Shown piece after piece: positions 35,252 to 42,562 of a stretch of DNA of 64,000 nt. The notes below the pieces were generated by a model. It saw only the letters and a program-made list of their open reading frames with translations. It was not told the origin of the DNA and made no database searches. The stretch is taken from the IMG/VR virus record IMGVR_UViG_3300007770_001284, positions 186,001 to 250,000 of that record; one strand, written 5' to 3'. Source of the DNA: a virus. How positions within the stretch are numbered: position 1 is the first letter of the stretch; the number at the start of each line of letters is the position of its first letter. The translations under genes were made by a program, and so were the position numbers.

Positions 35252-35529
35252 TGAGTATGCCAAAGGGATTCAAAGCCACACACGGCTACGCAACAGTAAC
35301 TGAGCGGGGTGGCAAGGGCTATCGTGAAATTGCTGAAATTATGACAGAGCATGGCGATTCCATGAAGCACTCTGCTGCTAGAAACTATTTCTTAAGCGGA
35401 ATGCGAAAGGTTGCGTCTGTCGTATGCGAGCTTTACGAAATGCCAAATGACGAGATTGAGCGGATCGCTCTTGATCCAAGGTTCCAGGAAAGCGTAGCAG
35501 ACATTATGTCAGAGGGAATTGATTTGTGA
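35251..35529 (+). CDS. Separate sigma region-4-like HTH protein
   Basis: The 92-residue protein contains KGYREIAEIMTEHGDSM followed by ARNYFLSGMRKVASVVCEL, which matches the helix-turn-helix and recognition helix layout of sigma region 4.2 (reading 'IAE...TxxRxxxxxxRAL' style). Its ATG overlaps the stop of the sigma gene. It likely supplies the -35-recognising part that the sigma protein lacks. This reading is inference from motif and position. Confidence 0.65.
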   Translation: MSMPKGFKATHGYATVTERGGKGYREIAEIMTEHGDSMKHSAARNYFLSGMRKVASVVCELYEMPNDEIERIALDPRFQESVADIMSEGIDL

Positions 35530-35852
35530 GCCTGCGTTTATTCATAGAGCAATTTCAGTCCTTGAGAGAAAGGACTGAATTGCTTGAAGCGCTTGAGTGG
35601 GATGAAGAGCTATTAAACGAATTTTTAAATGAGCTAAGAGCAATGTTGTCCGCAGCCCCACCAGATCTAGGGAAAGCTTTGTTTTGGCTTAAGAACACTG
35701 GGTGGGAATGCTTCGATGGGAATCTAATGCCCGAAAACGTTTTTCGTACTGTTGAAATACTTATTTGTAATGCAAGAGATAGAATGCTAGCTGAAGAAGC
35801 TGCCAGAAAACGATATTATAGTTCAGGTAATGATGATGACAAATGGAATTAG
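35526..35852 (+). CDS. Hypothetical helical acidic protein
   Basis: The 108-residue protein is helical and Glu/Leu-rich. A GTG start overlaps the previous stop. A near-perfect hairpin lies in its first codons. The function is unknown. Confidence 0.5.
   Translation: MSLRLFIEQFQSLRERTELLEALEWDEELLNEFLNELRAMLSAAPPDLGKALFWLKNTGWECFDGNLMPENVFRTVEILICNARDRMLAEEAARKRYYSSGNDDDKWN
35549..35583 (+). other. Hairpin inside a coding region
   Basis: TTCAGTCCTT and AAGGACTGAA pair perfectly around a GAGAGA-like loop, with further A/T pairing outside. It covers codons 9-20 of the host gene and has no U-tract, so it is not a standard terminator. Confidence 0.5.
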
Positions 35853-36198
35853 AAAACGCTCATTTGAAAGCTGGATCCACCGCCGACAGATAAATTTAGG
35901 CGAATGGTTAAAAAACAAACAGATTACTAGCTTGAGCCATCTCAAAAAGTGGTGCAATGAGAATAATCTGGTTCCCCCCAAGACCTCAGACGTATCTTCA
36001 TTGTTTATAGACACCTCTATAGCAGAAAAAGAACACACCGCTCCCGACAAGCCTGTACCCTCGTTGTCTTCTGAAGAAGTAAAGTCAAAACAAGCAGAGA
36101 AGACTTCTTCTAAGAAAGAAGCGTGGCATACTCCTGCCGCCGAGCGCCCACGTCGAGCGAAGAAAAAGAGAGTAACCAATGATTCCAAAAAGCGTTAG
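35830..36198 (+). CDS. Hypothetical basic protein with disordered tail
   Basis: The 122-residue protein has a helical N-terminal half (SFESWIHRRQINLGEWLKN, HLKKWCNENN) that could be a small DNA-binding unit, and a Lys/Ser/Pro-rich tail. It overlaps both neighbours. A long open frame on the reverse strand is a mirror and is not supported. Confidence 0.5.
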   Translation: MMMTNGIRKRSFESWIHRRQINLGEWLKNKQITSLSHLKKWCNENNLVPPKTSDVSSLFIDTSIAEKEHTAPDKPVPSLSSEEVKSKQAEKTSSKKEAWHTPAAERPRRAKKKRVTNDSKKR

Positions 36199-36355
36199 AG
36201 GACGTATATTTGTTGTATTGACGTTTTTAAATTTTGGAATTGCTGCATTTTTTGCTGCGCTAGGAGAAGCGCAACAAACGCTGTTCAGCGGTGTTACTGC
36301 AACTTTGTGCTTTTTTGTTTGGTGGGCTGAAATTATTAGGCAAGATAGGGACTAA
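36179..36355 (+). CDS. Small membrane protein
   Basis: The 58-residue frame (starting MIPKSVRGRIFVVLT) has two hydrophobic helices separated by GEAQQT. It overlaps the previous gene by 20 bases and ends two bases before the deformylase, so it is well embedded in the operon. The function is unknown. Confidence 0.55.
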   Translation: MIPKSVRGRIFVVLTFLNFGIAAFFAALGEAQQTLFSGVTATLCFFVWWAEIIRQDRD

Positions 36356-36357
36356 CG

Positions 36358-37005
36358 ATGTATAAAAGTATTGTTACATGGCCGAATAAGACGTTGTCTA
36401 AAGTGTGTTCACCAATTACAACGGGAGAAGATTCATATCAATTCCTTGATGATCTAAAAGACACATTTCGAGTGCTCCAGGGATACGGTCTTGCAGCGCC
36501 CCAAATTGGATATTCGGTAAGCGCATTTGTTATAAACCCACAATTGCTTGAAATAGAGGACCATGAAGAAGAAGTTTTGGAAGTGATTAATCCCTCCATA
36601 TCATGTAGCGGTGAGATTGTTCGCGTTGAAGAATCGTGTTTCTCTATTCCAGAAATTTCTGCTTACGTTCCTCGTTATGAAAAATGTGTATTAACTTTTT
36701 GTGATCGTGAGGGAAACCCTAGAGAATTAAATTTGTTTGGGTTCCCAGCAGCATGTGTTCAGCATGAATTTGATCACCTGACAGGCCAGGTTTTTTTAAA
36801 TCGACTTTCTAGATTAAAGCGATCAATGCTCATTAAGAAGGTAAAGAAGACTAGAAAGCGTGATAGGGAGCTCGCGGCGCTGGTGAAAGCGCAGTTTGAG
36901 CAAGACAGCGAGCTTTATAACGGCAAATCAAGCAAGTCCTCACCGCAAAAAACAGGACGTAGTCGTAAGAAAAAAATACGCAAGAAGCGAAATAAACGAA
37001 AGTAA
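36358..37005 (+). CDS. def: Peptide deformylase
   Basis: The three family motifs are present: GYGLAAPQIG (42-51), EESCFS with the metal ligand Cys94, and QHEFDHLTG (135-143) with ligands His136 and His140 and catalytic Glu137. It removes the formyl group from nascent proteins. About 50 extra C-terminal residues are strongly basic (KKKIRKKRNKR), which may dock the enzyme on the ribosome or RNA. Motif II has Cys but an unusual ESCFS instead of EGCLS. Confidence 0.93.
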   Translation: MYKSIVTWPNKTLSKVCSPITTGEDSYQFLDDLKDTFRVLQGYGLAAPQIGYSVSAFVINPQLLEIEDHEEEVLEVINPSISCSGEIVRVEESCFSIPEISAYVPRYEKCVLTFCDREGNPRELNLFGFPAACVQHEFDHLTGQVFLNRLSRLKRSMLIKKVKKTRKRDRELAALVKAQFEQDSELYNGKSSKSSPQKTGRSRKKKIRKKRNKRK

Positions 37006-37081
37006 TTCCGAGTGTGTGAGTACACCAGCGGGCTTGTTTTTATATTTACTTGATGTAACAAAAAAGGTGTTGGGAGAAAAA

Positions 37082-37321
37082 ATGCCAAGCATTAAACTAC
37101 GAAAAGGTCAATCAGTTATTCGTTCTGTTAAGGGAGCCCGCGGTTTCTGTTATCCCGCTAGTTCTGTCGATGGTAAGCTTATTGTCGAAAAAAATTGCAC
37201 TGCCGAAAAAATGATGTGGAAGGATCACCTTGGTCTGAATGCATATGCTGTCACCACATCAGCTTTCAGGATGGAAGATCGCTATCCAGGTCACGCTTCG
37301 AAGATGGTTGTCTGGAAGTGA
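37082..37321 (+). CDS. Hypothetical small protein
   Basis: The 79-residue protein has alternating strands (SIKLRKGQSVIRSVKGARGF) and a Met/Lys/Trp-rich middle. GGGAG lies six bases before the ATG. No family is recognised. The 76-base gap upstream contains no clear promoter. Confidence 0.5.
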   Translation: MPSIKLRKGQSVIRSVKGARGFCYPASSVDGKLIVEKNCTAEKMMWKDHLGLNAYAVTTSAFRMEDRYPGHASKMVVWK

Positions 37322-37346
37322 AAAGCTGCTGAGTTTTTGGTATAAT
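37318..37346 (+). promoter_or_regulatory. Promoter, GTGAAA-17-TATAAT
   Basis: GTGAAA overlaps the stop codon of the preceding gene, and TATAAT follows after 17 bases, preceded by TTGG. It should drive the genes from 37.4 kb on. Confidence 0.65.
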
Positions 37347-37364
37347 ATATCAAAAGGATTTTAA

Positions 37365-37709
37365 GTGGCAAAGAAAGTAAAAAGGCGCTCTAGAACCAGA
37401 AAAGGTGTTTCGAAAAGCTGGGGTCGTACAGCTGATGCACAGATAAATTACACACCAATGAAGTTAGCGATTCCTTCTGGAAAGTGTCCGATTGTTTTAG
37501 CTGATACAAGCTACGAAGCAGTTCGGGAGTGGGTCATTGCGATAACGTCAAGTAAGCCTGAACCTCACACATACCAGCTTAGCGTTTACAGGTACTGGGT
37601 CAGGGATTTCTATGATATTTTCTCTGAAGAGTATAAGACAGTTGTCTCTGAATTAGAGAAAATAGTAACTCGTGATATAAAGACTGTCGATGATTTGGGA
37701 GGGCAATAA
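37365..37709 (+). CDS. Hypothetical protein with basic N-terminus
   Basis: The 114-residue protein begins with KKVKRRSRTRKG, followed by an alpha/beta domain (CPIVLADTSYEAVREWVIAI). The basic start suggests nucleic acid or ribosome association. GTG start after AAAAGGA. The function is unknown. Confidence 0.5.
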   Translation: MAKKVKRRSRTRKGVSKSWGRTADAQINYTPMKLAIPSGKCPIVLADTSYEAVREWVIAITSSKPEPHTYQLSVYRYWVRDFYDIFSEEYKTVVSELEKIVTRDIKTVDDLGGQ

Positions 37710-37717
37710 AATGCCGA

Positions 37718-38074
37718 GTGTATTATCGAGCTAAGGAATTGGCTGTGGCGAATGGACGATCTTATCATTTGGCTGCAATTCTTCGCCGGAACGGTAGGGT
37801 CGTTCGCATTGGGGAGAACACCGACAAGACACATCCTCGTTTTAAGAGGCAATACGCTGACGGAACTTGGGCTTCTCACATGCATGCGGAAATGAACGTT
37901 CTTCGTTTTGCCGAGCCTGGTGACGAGCTGGAAGTGATGCGCTTTAAGAAGTGTGACCACGGTCGGACAATGGCAAAGCCTTGTCAGCTCTGTGTTTCTG
38001 AGATTCAAAAAGCTGGTATTAAAAAGGTGAAGTTTACCAATTGGGACGGTGAGTGGGAGGAACTTGAGTTGTGA
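37718..38074 (+). CDS. Second CMP/dCMP deaminase-like zinc enzyme
   Basis: The 118-residue protein has His56-Ala-Glu58 (MHAEMNVL) and PCQLC with Cys89 and Cys92, the zinc site of the cytidine deaminase superfamily. It is shorter than the enzyme at 17.9 kb and lacks its GGPNE loop, so the substrate may differ (CMP, dCMP or an RNA/DNA base). The GTG start has a poor ribosome site, so an upstream non-canonical start is possible. Confidence 0.78.
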   Translation: MYYRAKELAVANGRSYHLAAILRRNGRVVRIGENTDKTHPRFKRQYADGTWASHMHAEMNVLRFAEPGDELEVMRFKKCDHGRTMAKPCQLCVSEIQKAGIKKVKFTNWDGEWEELEL

Positions 38075-38358
38075 TAAAAAAAGGTTCATTAGTTTCTCGA
38101 AAGCCCGATGGTTATTGCGCACATCTTCGTGGAGATATTTTTAAAAATGATTATCCGCCCGCTGGAGAAGTGTGTATTGTGGTTTCGACGCCCAAAGAGA
38201 AAGACCTTTCATATCAGTTGCGACGAGTCAGCGAAGATTATATTGCTCTGAAAAAAGCTATTGATGTTATTTATTGTGGAGCACTTTTTGAATTGTGTGA
38301 CATGGCACTCTTTGAAGAAGTTAAGCCTCCCCGTAGCGATGGAGCGGCTATAGAGTGA
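38071..38358 (+). CDS. Hypothetical small protein, barrel-like N-terminus
   Basis: The 95-residue protein starts KKGSLVSRKPDGYC and has strands such as EVCIVVSTP, suggesting an SH3-like barrel followed by helices. GTG start overlaps the deaminase stop. The function is unknown. Confidence 0.5.
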   Translation: MIKKGSLVSRKPDGYCAHLRGDIFKNDYPPAGEVCIVVSTPKEKDLSYQLRRVSEDYIALKKAIDVIYCGALFELCDMALFEEVKPPRSDGAAIE

Positions 38359-38558
38359 AGGGTCGTGTTTTGGAAATTCTAGACGTATTAAGTCAGCTAC
38401 CGCTACCCAGCCTTTATCCCCCTCCAGGAGCTCGTGTTTTATGTATAAAAGAAGACCCTGGTTTAGATGTTGGAGAACCGTGGTACGAAGTGCTGTATGA
38501 AAACAAAGTTTATAAAGTTGACAAATATATGGTCGCAGAATGCAAGCACCGAAAATAG
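38355..38558 (+). CDS. Hypothetical small barrel protein
   Basis: The 67-residue protein has a barrel-like half (PPGARVLCIKED and PWYEVLYENKVYKVDKYMV). GTG start overlaps the preceding stop by four bases; its own end overlaps the next start. It belongs to a run of small similar proteins. Confidence 0.5.
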   Translation: MKGRVLEILDVLSQLPLPSLYPPPGARVLCIKEDPGLDVGEPWYEVLYENKVYKVDKYMVAECKHRK

Positions 38559-38728
38559 AAGTAGGGGACTTAGTTCTTCTTAAAAATGGACTAACTGCGA
38601 TGATTTTAGAAGAGCACCTGGGCCCGCCTGCTCTTGGGGTATTTTATACTATTCTTGTAGATTCGCAAAAGAAAGAGATACCAGGCTTTGAAATAAAGCG
38701 GGTTGTTGTTCAAAATGAGGAAAAATGA
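38540..38728 (+). CDS. Hypothetical small KOW/SH3-like protein
   Basis: The 62-residue protein begins IEVGDLVLLKNGLTAMILEE, a typical small-barrel opening. It is linked by overlap to genes on both sides. The function is unknown. Confidence 0.5.
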   Translation: MQAPKIEVGDLVLLKNGLTAMILEEHLGPPALGVFYTILVDSQKKEIPGFEIKRVVVQNEEK

Positions 38729-39066
38729 AGATTATCTACGCTGCAGCCATGTTCACTCTTCTCCACACGCTTGTATGGTTTGCGGCAAATACACAGTTTA
38801 TTTCACCTGAGTGGAAAGAAAAATCTCTTCAGATAGCGATTTTAACAGCGGTTCCCGCATCGCTATGTGCTTATTACGGGGCGCGGTTTGCGTATACTGC
38901 GCTAAATGATAGCGTTTGGGCATCCAGGTTCTTGGCTTTTGGGATTTCATATCTTGTGTTCCCCATCTTGACATACGCCCTTTTGGGGGAATCGATGCTT
39001 ACTATGAAAACGATGCTTTGTGTTGGACTTTCTTTTACTATAATCTTTATTCAAGTTTTTTTGTAA
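38725..39066 (+). CDS. Multi-spanning membrane protein
   Basis: The 113-residue protein has about four hydrophobic helices (IIYAAAMFTLLHTLVWFAA, IAILTAVPASLCAYYGARF, FLAFGISYLVFPILTYALL, TMLCVGLSFTIIFIQVFL) and lies in the inner membrane. It resembles half-length transporter-like proteins, but no family is certain. Confidence 0.65.
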   Translation: MKIIYAAAMFTLLHTLVWFAANTQFISPEWKEKSLQIAILTAVPASLCAYYGARFAYTALNDSVWASRFLAFGISYLVFPILTYALLGESMLTMKTMLCVGLSFTIIFIQVFL

Positions 39067-39102
39067 TAAGCTAATTTGCTATGTTGCACGATATTTAGTA
39101 AT

Positions 39103-39702
39103 ATGGAACAAGCGTTTTCGAGAGAAGATTACGAAGATGTTTATGCGACTGCGAGGATGGCCCACATGGGTCAGAAGCGTCGCTCTGGAGCCCCGGGATT
39201 TTCTCACCCGAGCGCTGTACGTAATTTAGCAAGAAAATATTACCCTAATGATAAGCAAGCACAGTTTGTTGCCTTGTTACACGATACGCTGGAAGACGCT
39301 CCGAAGGAAGGCACTGTCGGCTCTGAGGAAGAAATGAAGTCCTGGATTAGGGGAGCGTTCGGTGATCCAAGCGCTGCCGAAAAAATTCTTGCGACTGTGG
39401 AGGCTCTGACGCACTCGGCGGGAGTACGCTACGACGTTTATATTTCCTCACTTTTGGGTGATGAACTGGCGCTTCGAGTTAAGCTTGTGGATATGCTTCA
39501 TAATCTACGCACAAGCCCATCACCAAAGCAAGCACAGAAATACAAGAATGCGCTAGAGGTTTTAACTGATCTTGCTGGTGGAAAACCTACCGGAATAAGC
39601 CGTGAACACTGGGGCGCTCTGCAAACTGCCCTGACCGCGGTGACAGAAAGCAGAAAGAGGCAGATCGAAATTTCGTGCAAAATTCGATATGGTGTGGTAT
39701 AA
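39103..39702 (+). CDS. HD-domain alarmone hydrolase-like protein (SpoT/MESH1 type)
   Basis: The 199-residue protein is a stand-alone HD hydrolase. Likely metal ligands are His35 (FSHPSAV) and His60-Asp61 (ALLHDTLEDA), with a later Asp in ALRVKLVDMLHNLRT. These match the hydrolase half of RelA/SpoT and the small MESH1 enzymes, which degrade (p)ppGpp. There is no synthetase domain. It may lower host stringent-response signals during infection. The ATG has a weak ribosome site. Confidence 0.82.
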   Translation: MEQAFSREDYEDVYATARMAHMGQKRRSGAPGFSHPSAVRNLARKYYPNDKQAQFVALLHDTLEDAPKEGTVGSEEEMKSWIRGAFGDPSAAEKILATVEALTHSAGVRYDVYISSLLGDELALRVKLVDMLHNLRTSPSPKQAQKYKNALEVLTDLAGGKPTGISREHWGALQTALTAVTESRKRQIEISCKIRYGVV

Positions 39703-39703
39703 T
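39675..39703 (+). promoter_or_regulatory. Promoter, GTGCAA-17-TATAAT
   Basis: CGTGCAAAAT, then ATATGGTGTGG directly before TATAAT; very similar to the sigma-gene promoter at 34.4 kb. It serves the gene that starts 22 bases downstream. Confidence 0.65.
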
Positions 39704-39724
39704 AATAATGTAAAAGGAGCTGGG

Positions 39725-39910
39725 ATGCTTTGGAAGTTTACGAAGGGTCCACATAAGGGATCGACTGCTTTGGCGGTCGAAACATCGAAGCTAAAGACTG
39801 CTTCTCACTCTGAAGATAAAGACTTCGTTACTTTGTATGTTGATGGAAAGATGATCTCATTCCTGAGAGAAGCACTGGAACAAATTGCTGTTTATGTCGA
39901 TGAGCAATAG
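39725..39910 (+). CDS. Hypothetical small protein
   Basis: The 61-residue protein starts after AGGAG and is short and beta/alpha (WKFTKGPHKGSTALAVETS). It has its own promoter and faces the minus-strand genes tail to tail, two bases apart, with no terminator visible between them. The function is unknown. Confidence 0.55.
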   Translation: MLWKFTKGPHKGSTALAVETSKLKTASHSEDKDFVTLYVDGKMISFLREALEQIAVYVDEQ

Positions 39911-39911
39911 A

Positions 39912-40793
39912 TTATTTTTTGCTTCTTCCAAATAAGCGGCCTCTTTCTTTTTTCGTTCCACCACCACGTTGTTCCAGTTCCGTTTCGATCCATTTTTTAC
40001 CAATCGGATTTTTAATAGGTCGATTGACAAATCCACCCACCGCTTTCTGTACTGCTTCGTCGACAGGGCCGTACACTGTGTTGTCAACAATCGAAATGTT
40101 TCCCTGTCCAAATAATCCTTGGAATGCGCCAAGGTTTGCTTGAACGTCTGTCCAGATTTCTTCAACTTTTTTCGGCGGCAGCTTTCTTGGTCGGTTCATA
40201 TTTCTTTCTTGCGCAACCTCAAGCGTTGTGTTGACAAAAATCATGTAGGTATCATAGCCAAGTTTTTCCATGGCCTCTTTTTTCTTTTCAATTTTGGCTA
40301 GATCATCACCGGTTCCATCGATAATAACACCGAGCCGTGCCGTTGACTTTGTGTATTGCTGCGTAGCTGCTGTCTTGTATTGTTTTGCTTTCCCTCGAGG
40401 TGAGCTGGCAGGTACACCACGTTCATCGTCAAGTCCTAGCTCATAAGCTTTTTCGGGATCTTCTCTTGCAATTCTTGCAAGATCGCCTGGGTCGACACCT
40501 GCTTCTTCAAGATATTTTTCAAAAGCTGGATCAGAGTTAATAATTTTAAGTCCCATGGCCGTCGAAGCCGACAATTCATTTGCGAGGCTTCCGCCAAAGA
40601 GCACTTTTGCCGTAAAGCTTTTTCCGCTTCCTGGACCGCCAGCCATAAAGACAGCTTTAAGAATTCCAGGATCGTAGATACCTTCGCTTAATAATTCTCT
40701 GATCGCTTCTCGGAGCGTGATCAGTTCATGCTTTGAAAGCTCTTCTCTAATAATATACTGTAATTGCTGTTTAGAGACATTTAGCTTTTTCAT
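39912..40793 (-). CDS. Zeta-toxin/AAA_33-like P-loop kinase with targeting helices
   Basis: The 293-residue protein has Walker A GGPGSGKS (52-59), a substrate DGTGDDLAKI segment and a late MNRPRKLPP arginine loop, as in zeta-toxin and polynucleotide-kinase-like P-loop proteins. Before it lie two targeting-type helices: KQQLQYIIREEL (8-19) and LREAIRELLSE|G (28-38). I infer a virion-packaged kinase. The inner ATG is preferred because it begins exactly at the first helix; an earlier ATG lies 18 bases upstream. Downstream gene of the FtsZ-like gene on the same strand. Confidence 0.72.
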   Translation of the reverse strand: MKKLNVSKQQLQYIIREELSKHELITLREAIRELLSEGIYDPGILKAVFMAGGPGSGKSFTAKVLFGGSLANELSASTAMGLKIINSDPAFEKYLEEAGVDPGDLARIAREDPEKAYELGLDDERGVPASSPRGKAKQYKTAATQQYTKSTARLGVIIDGTGDDLAKIEKKKEAMEKLGYDTYMIFVNTTLEVAQERNMNRPRKLPPKKVEEIWTDVQANLGAFQGLFGQGNISIVDNTVYGPVDEAVQKAVGGFVNRPIKNPIGKKWIETELEQRGGGTKKERGRLFGRSKK

Positions 40794-40859
40794 TGCTATT
40801 CCATCGCACACATACGCTTTTCATAAATATGCGGTCCGGCCAGATAAAAATGCTTAAGC

Positions 40860-42092
40860 TTATAGTCCACCAAGTAATGTAATAGCAATCAACCCTGGAA
40901 TTCCTTCTTTTACATAGATGCCAGAGAAAACAGTATTTGCTCGACCACCGACGTATGAGAATGCTGACTCAAGTCGTCTTCCGACTTCGGGGTCCGAAGC
41001 CATGTTATTGTCCACCACCAGCAGCAGTGCACCTGTTTCTGTGTTTCCGCTTGGTGTAGGACAAGGAGATGAACGCAAGCACCCCTGATAGACAAGAGAA
41101 CCAAGGTCGTTCCTATTAACATCTCTAACAACTGTGCTTCCGATAACCATACGACCTGCTGTGCTCAAGCAGCGCTCCAAGTCCTTTGTATCAAATGTCT
41201 GGATTTCTGTATGCTCTGACGCAAGCTTAAAGACTTGCCACAAAAGCTTAGCAAAGTTTTTATTGGCTACTGGCATCATGTTGAGAAGACCAGTCCTACC
41301 ACGGAGCAACTGTAATTGTCTCTCGTTGTCTATTACAATATGGGGGCTAGTGCCTACATCACTCATAAGTGATTGATAATTCGACTTGATAGTGGGGTTG
41401 AGAAGCTCTTGAGCTGTTGGTTTCGTTACGATATAGACAACACGACCTGCTGCTTCAATTGACTGTAGGTAGCGGCTTAATGAAGAATCTAATTCGTGGC
41501 ACGCGCTACCGGTTCCTCCACCACCACCGGCGATAACGAATAACCAATCGACCTGTCCGATTCGTGTTCGAGCAGCATCTTCAACAAATGCGCTGTTTTC
41601 TGCTAACACTTTTTTTCCAAGTGTGATATCTTTTCCAACACCATCCGCTCCGGGAACAAGAACAAAATGTTGCGGATCAACTCCGCCCGGCTGGTCCTTT
41701 TCAGTTGTGTTAACAAGTATTGTCTTACTGAATCCGAGATCGAGAAATGCTTTTGCAATTTTCCCTCCCCCTCCGCCAACGCCTATGAATCCACAATTAA
41801 TAGCTGAAACAGCTGTGTTGTCGGGGAGTAGTCTTTCGTCTGTGGCCGCGGGATCATCATCGTAGGCCATTACGAAATCAAAATCATCTCCCGCATCTGG
41901 GATGTTGATATGTGCATCGTCCGTAGGATTATCGCTTGTTTGCGCTTGCTCTTCGATAGCTTTGTCATTGTCGGGCATAATTTTTTTTAACCTCTCAGAA
42001 ATAATAGTGTCTGGGTGTGGCTTTATTTTCTTGTTCTCTTCTATGTTGGTGGGTTGTTCTAGTCCAACGCGGTTCCAAGATGTAGAAGCCAT
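40860..42092 (-). CDS. FtsZ/tubulin-like GTPase
   Basis: The 410-residue protein holds the tubulin/FtsZ signature GGGGGTGSA (189-197), an N-terminal nucleotide strand FIGVGGGGGKI (103-112) and a T7-loop-like segment with Asp301 and Asp304 (TFDTKDLERC). Thus both halves of the polymer GTPase site are kept. The first 95 residues are a charged, probably disordered extension. Related phage tubulins (PhuZ) centre or move DNA and capsids; this one looks closer to FtsZ. GGAACGAGG precedes the ATG. Confidence 0.9.
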   Translation of the reverse strand: MASTSWNRVGLEQPTNIEENKKIKPHPDTIISERLKKIMPDNDKAIEEQAQTSDNPTDDAHINIPDAGDDFDFVMAYDDDPAATDERLLPDNTAVSAINCGFIGVGGGGGKIAKAFLDLGFSKTILVNTTEKDQPGGVDPQHFVLVPGADGVGKDITLGKKVLAENSAFVEDAARTRIGQVDWLFVIAGGGGGTGSACHELDSSLSRYLQSIEAAGRVVYIVTKPTAQELLNPTIKSNYQSLMSDVGTSPHIVIDNERQLQLLRGRTGLLNMMPVANKNFAKLLWQVFKLASEHTEIQTFDTKDLERCLSTAGRMVIGSTVVRDVNRNDLGSLVYQGCLRSSPCPTPSGNTETGALLLVVDNNMASDPEVGRRLESAFSYVGGRANTVFSGIYVKEGIPGLIAITLLGGL

Positions 42093-42106
42093 ACCTCGTT
42101 CCTAAA

Positions 42107-42135
42107 ATTATAATCGTATCCATGATGATATAAAT
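42107..42135 (-). promoter_or_regulatory. Putative promoter of FtsZ-like gene
   Basis: On the minus strand, TATAAT (42112-42107) lies about 15 bases upstream of the start, with a weak ATTTAT 17 bases further up. Confidence 0.45.
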
Positions 42136-42164
42136 ATGTTGTTTTAGTACAATTGTACAAAGAA

Positions 42165-42509
42165 TGGTGGAGGCGGCGGGAGTCGAACCCGCGTCCAAAG
42201 CAGTTTAGGGATCAAGTCATTCACAGGTTTAGACAGTTTTTCTAAACTGACAAATCTTCCGCTGGTGAAACCCCCCTGCTCGCGGATACAAGGTTCGAGC
42301 ATTATTTTATTTCAGTGATGCTACTTCACTTAGCCTAAATTGGATAGATGGTTTTAGGCAACCACCCGATTACGCAGCTAGGGCGTATTCGAAGTGATTG
42401 TTGTTATTGGCAACTATCTTTTTTGAAACCGCGATTTAGGTCTGCTGTTTCCTGAGACCACCTGCACTCTTATACTCCTTTGCTACCCTGTCGAAGCCAT
42501 ATCGCCCCC
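42165..42509 (-). ncRNA. ssrA: tmRNA
   Basis: A 345-base tmRNA is read on the minus strand. Its 5' end GGGGGCGATATGGCTTCGAC and 3' end with TGGACGCGGGTTCGACTCCC and encoded CCA pair as a seven-base acceptor (one G-U). The tag frame after TAGTT begins at GCC and reads A-N-N-N-N-H-F-E-Y-A-L-A-A stop (+ strand 42370-42411), ending in the ALAA degron. tmRNA rescues stalled ribosomes with SmpB, which is not in the window. It lies upstream of the FtsZ-like gene. A phage-carried complete tmRNA is uncommon. Confidence 0.95.
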
Positions 42510-42512
42510 AGG

Positions 42513-42541
42513 ATGAAAATTTTAACTATGTCTTTTATTAT
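42513..42541 (+). promoter_or_regulatory. Putative promoter, ATGAAA-17-TATTAT
   Basis: ATGAAA and TATTAT are 17 bases apart, downstream of which the HAD gene starts. The tmRNA promoter must lie in the same 50 bases on the other strand, where TTAAAT-17-TAAAAT is seen. Confidence 0.5.
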
Positions 42542-42562
42542 ATTTAAGATTGAGGGAATTTC

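Noticed and set aside
35823-36188. Minus-strand frame of 121 residues
   Set aside because: Fully opposite to a plus-strand gene that has operon overlaps on both sides; no ribosome site or family motif.
37610-38122. Minus-strand frame of 170 residues
   Set aside because: Opposite two plus-strand genes, including the zinc deaminase with intact motifs.
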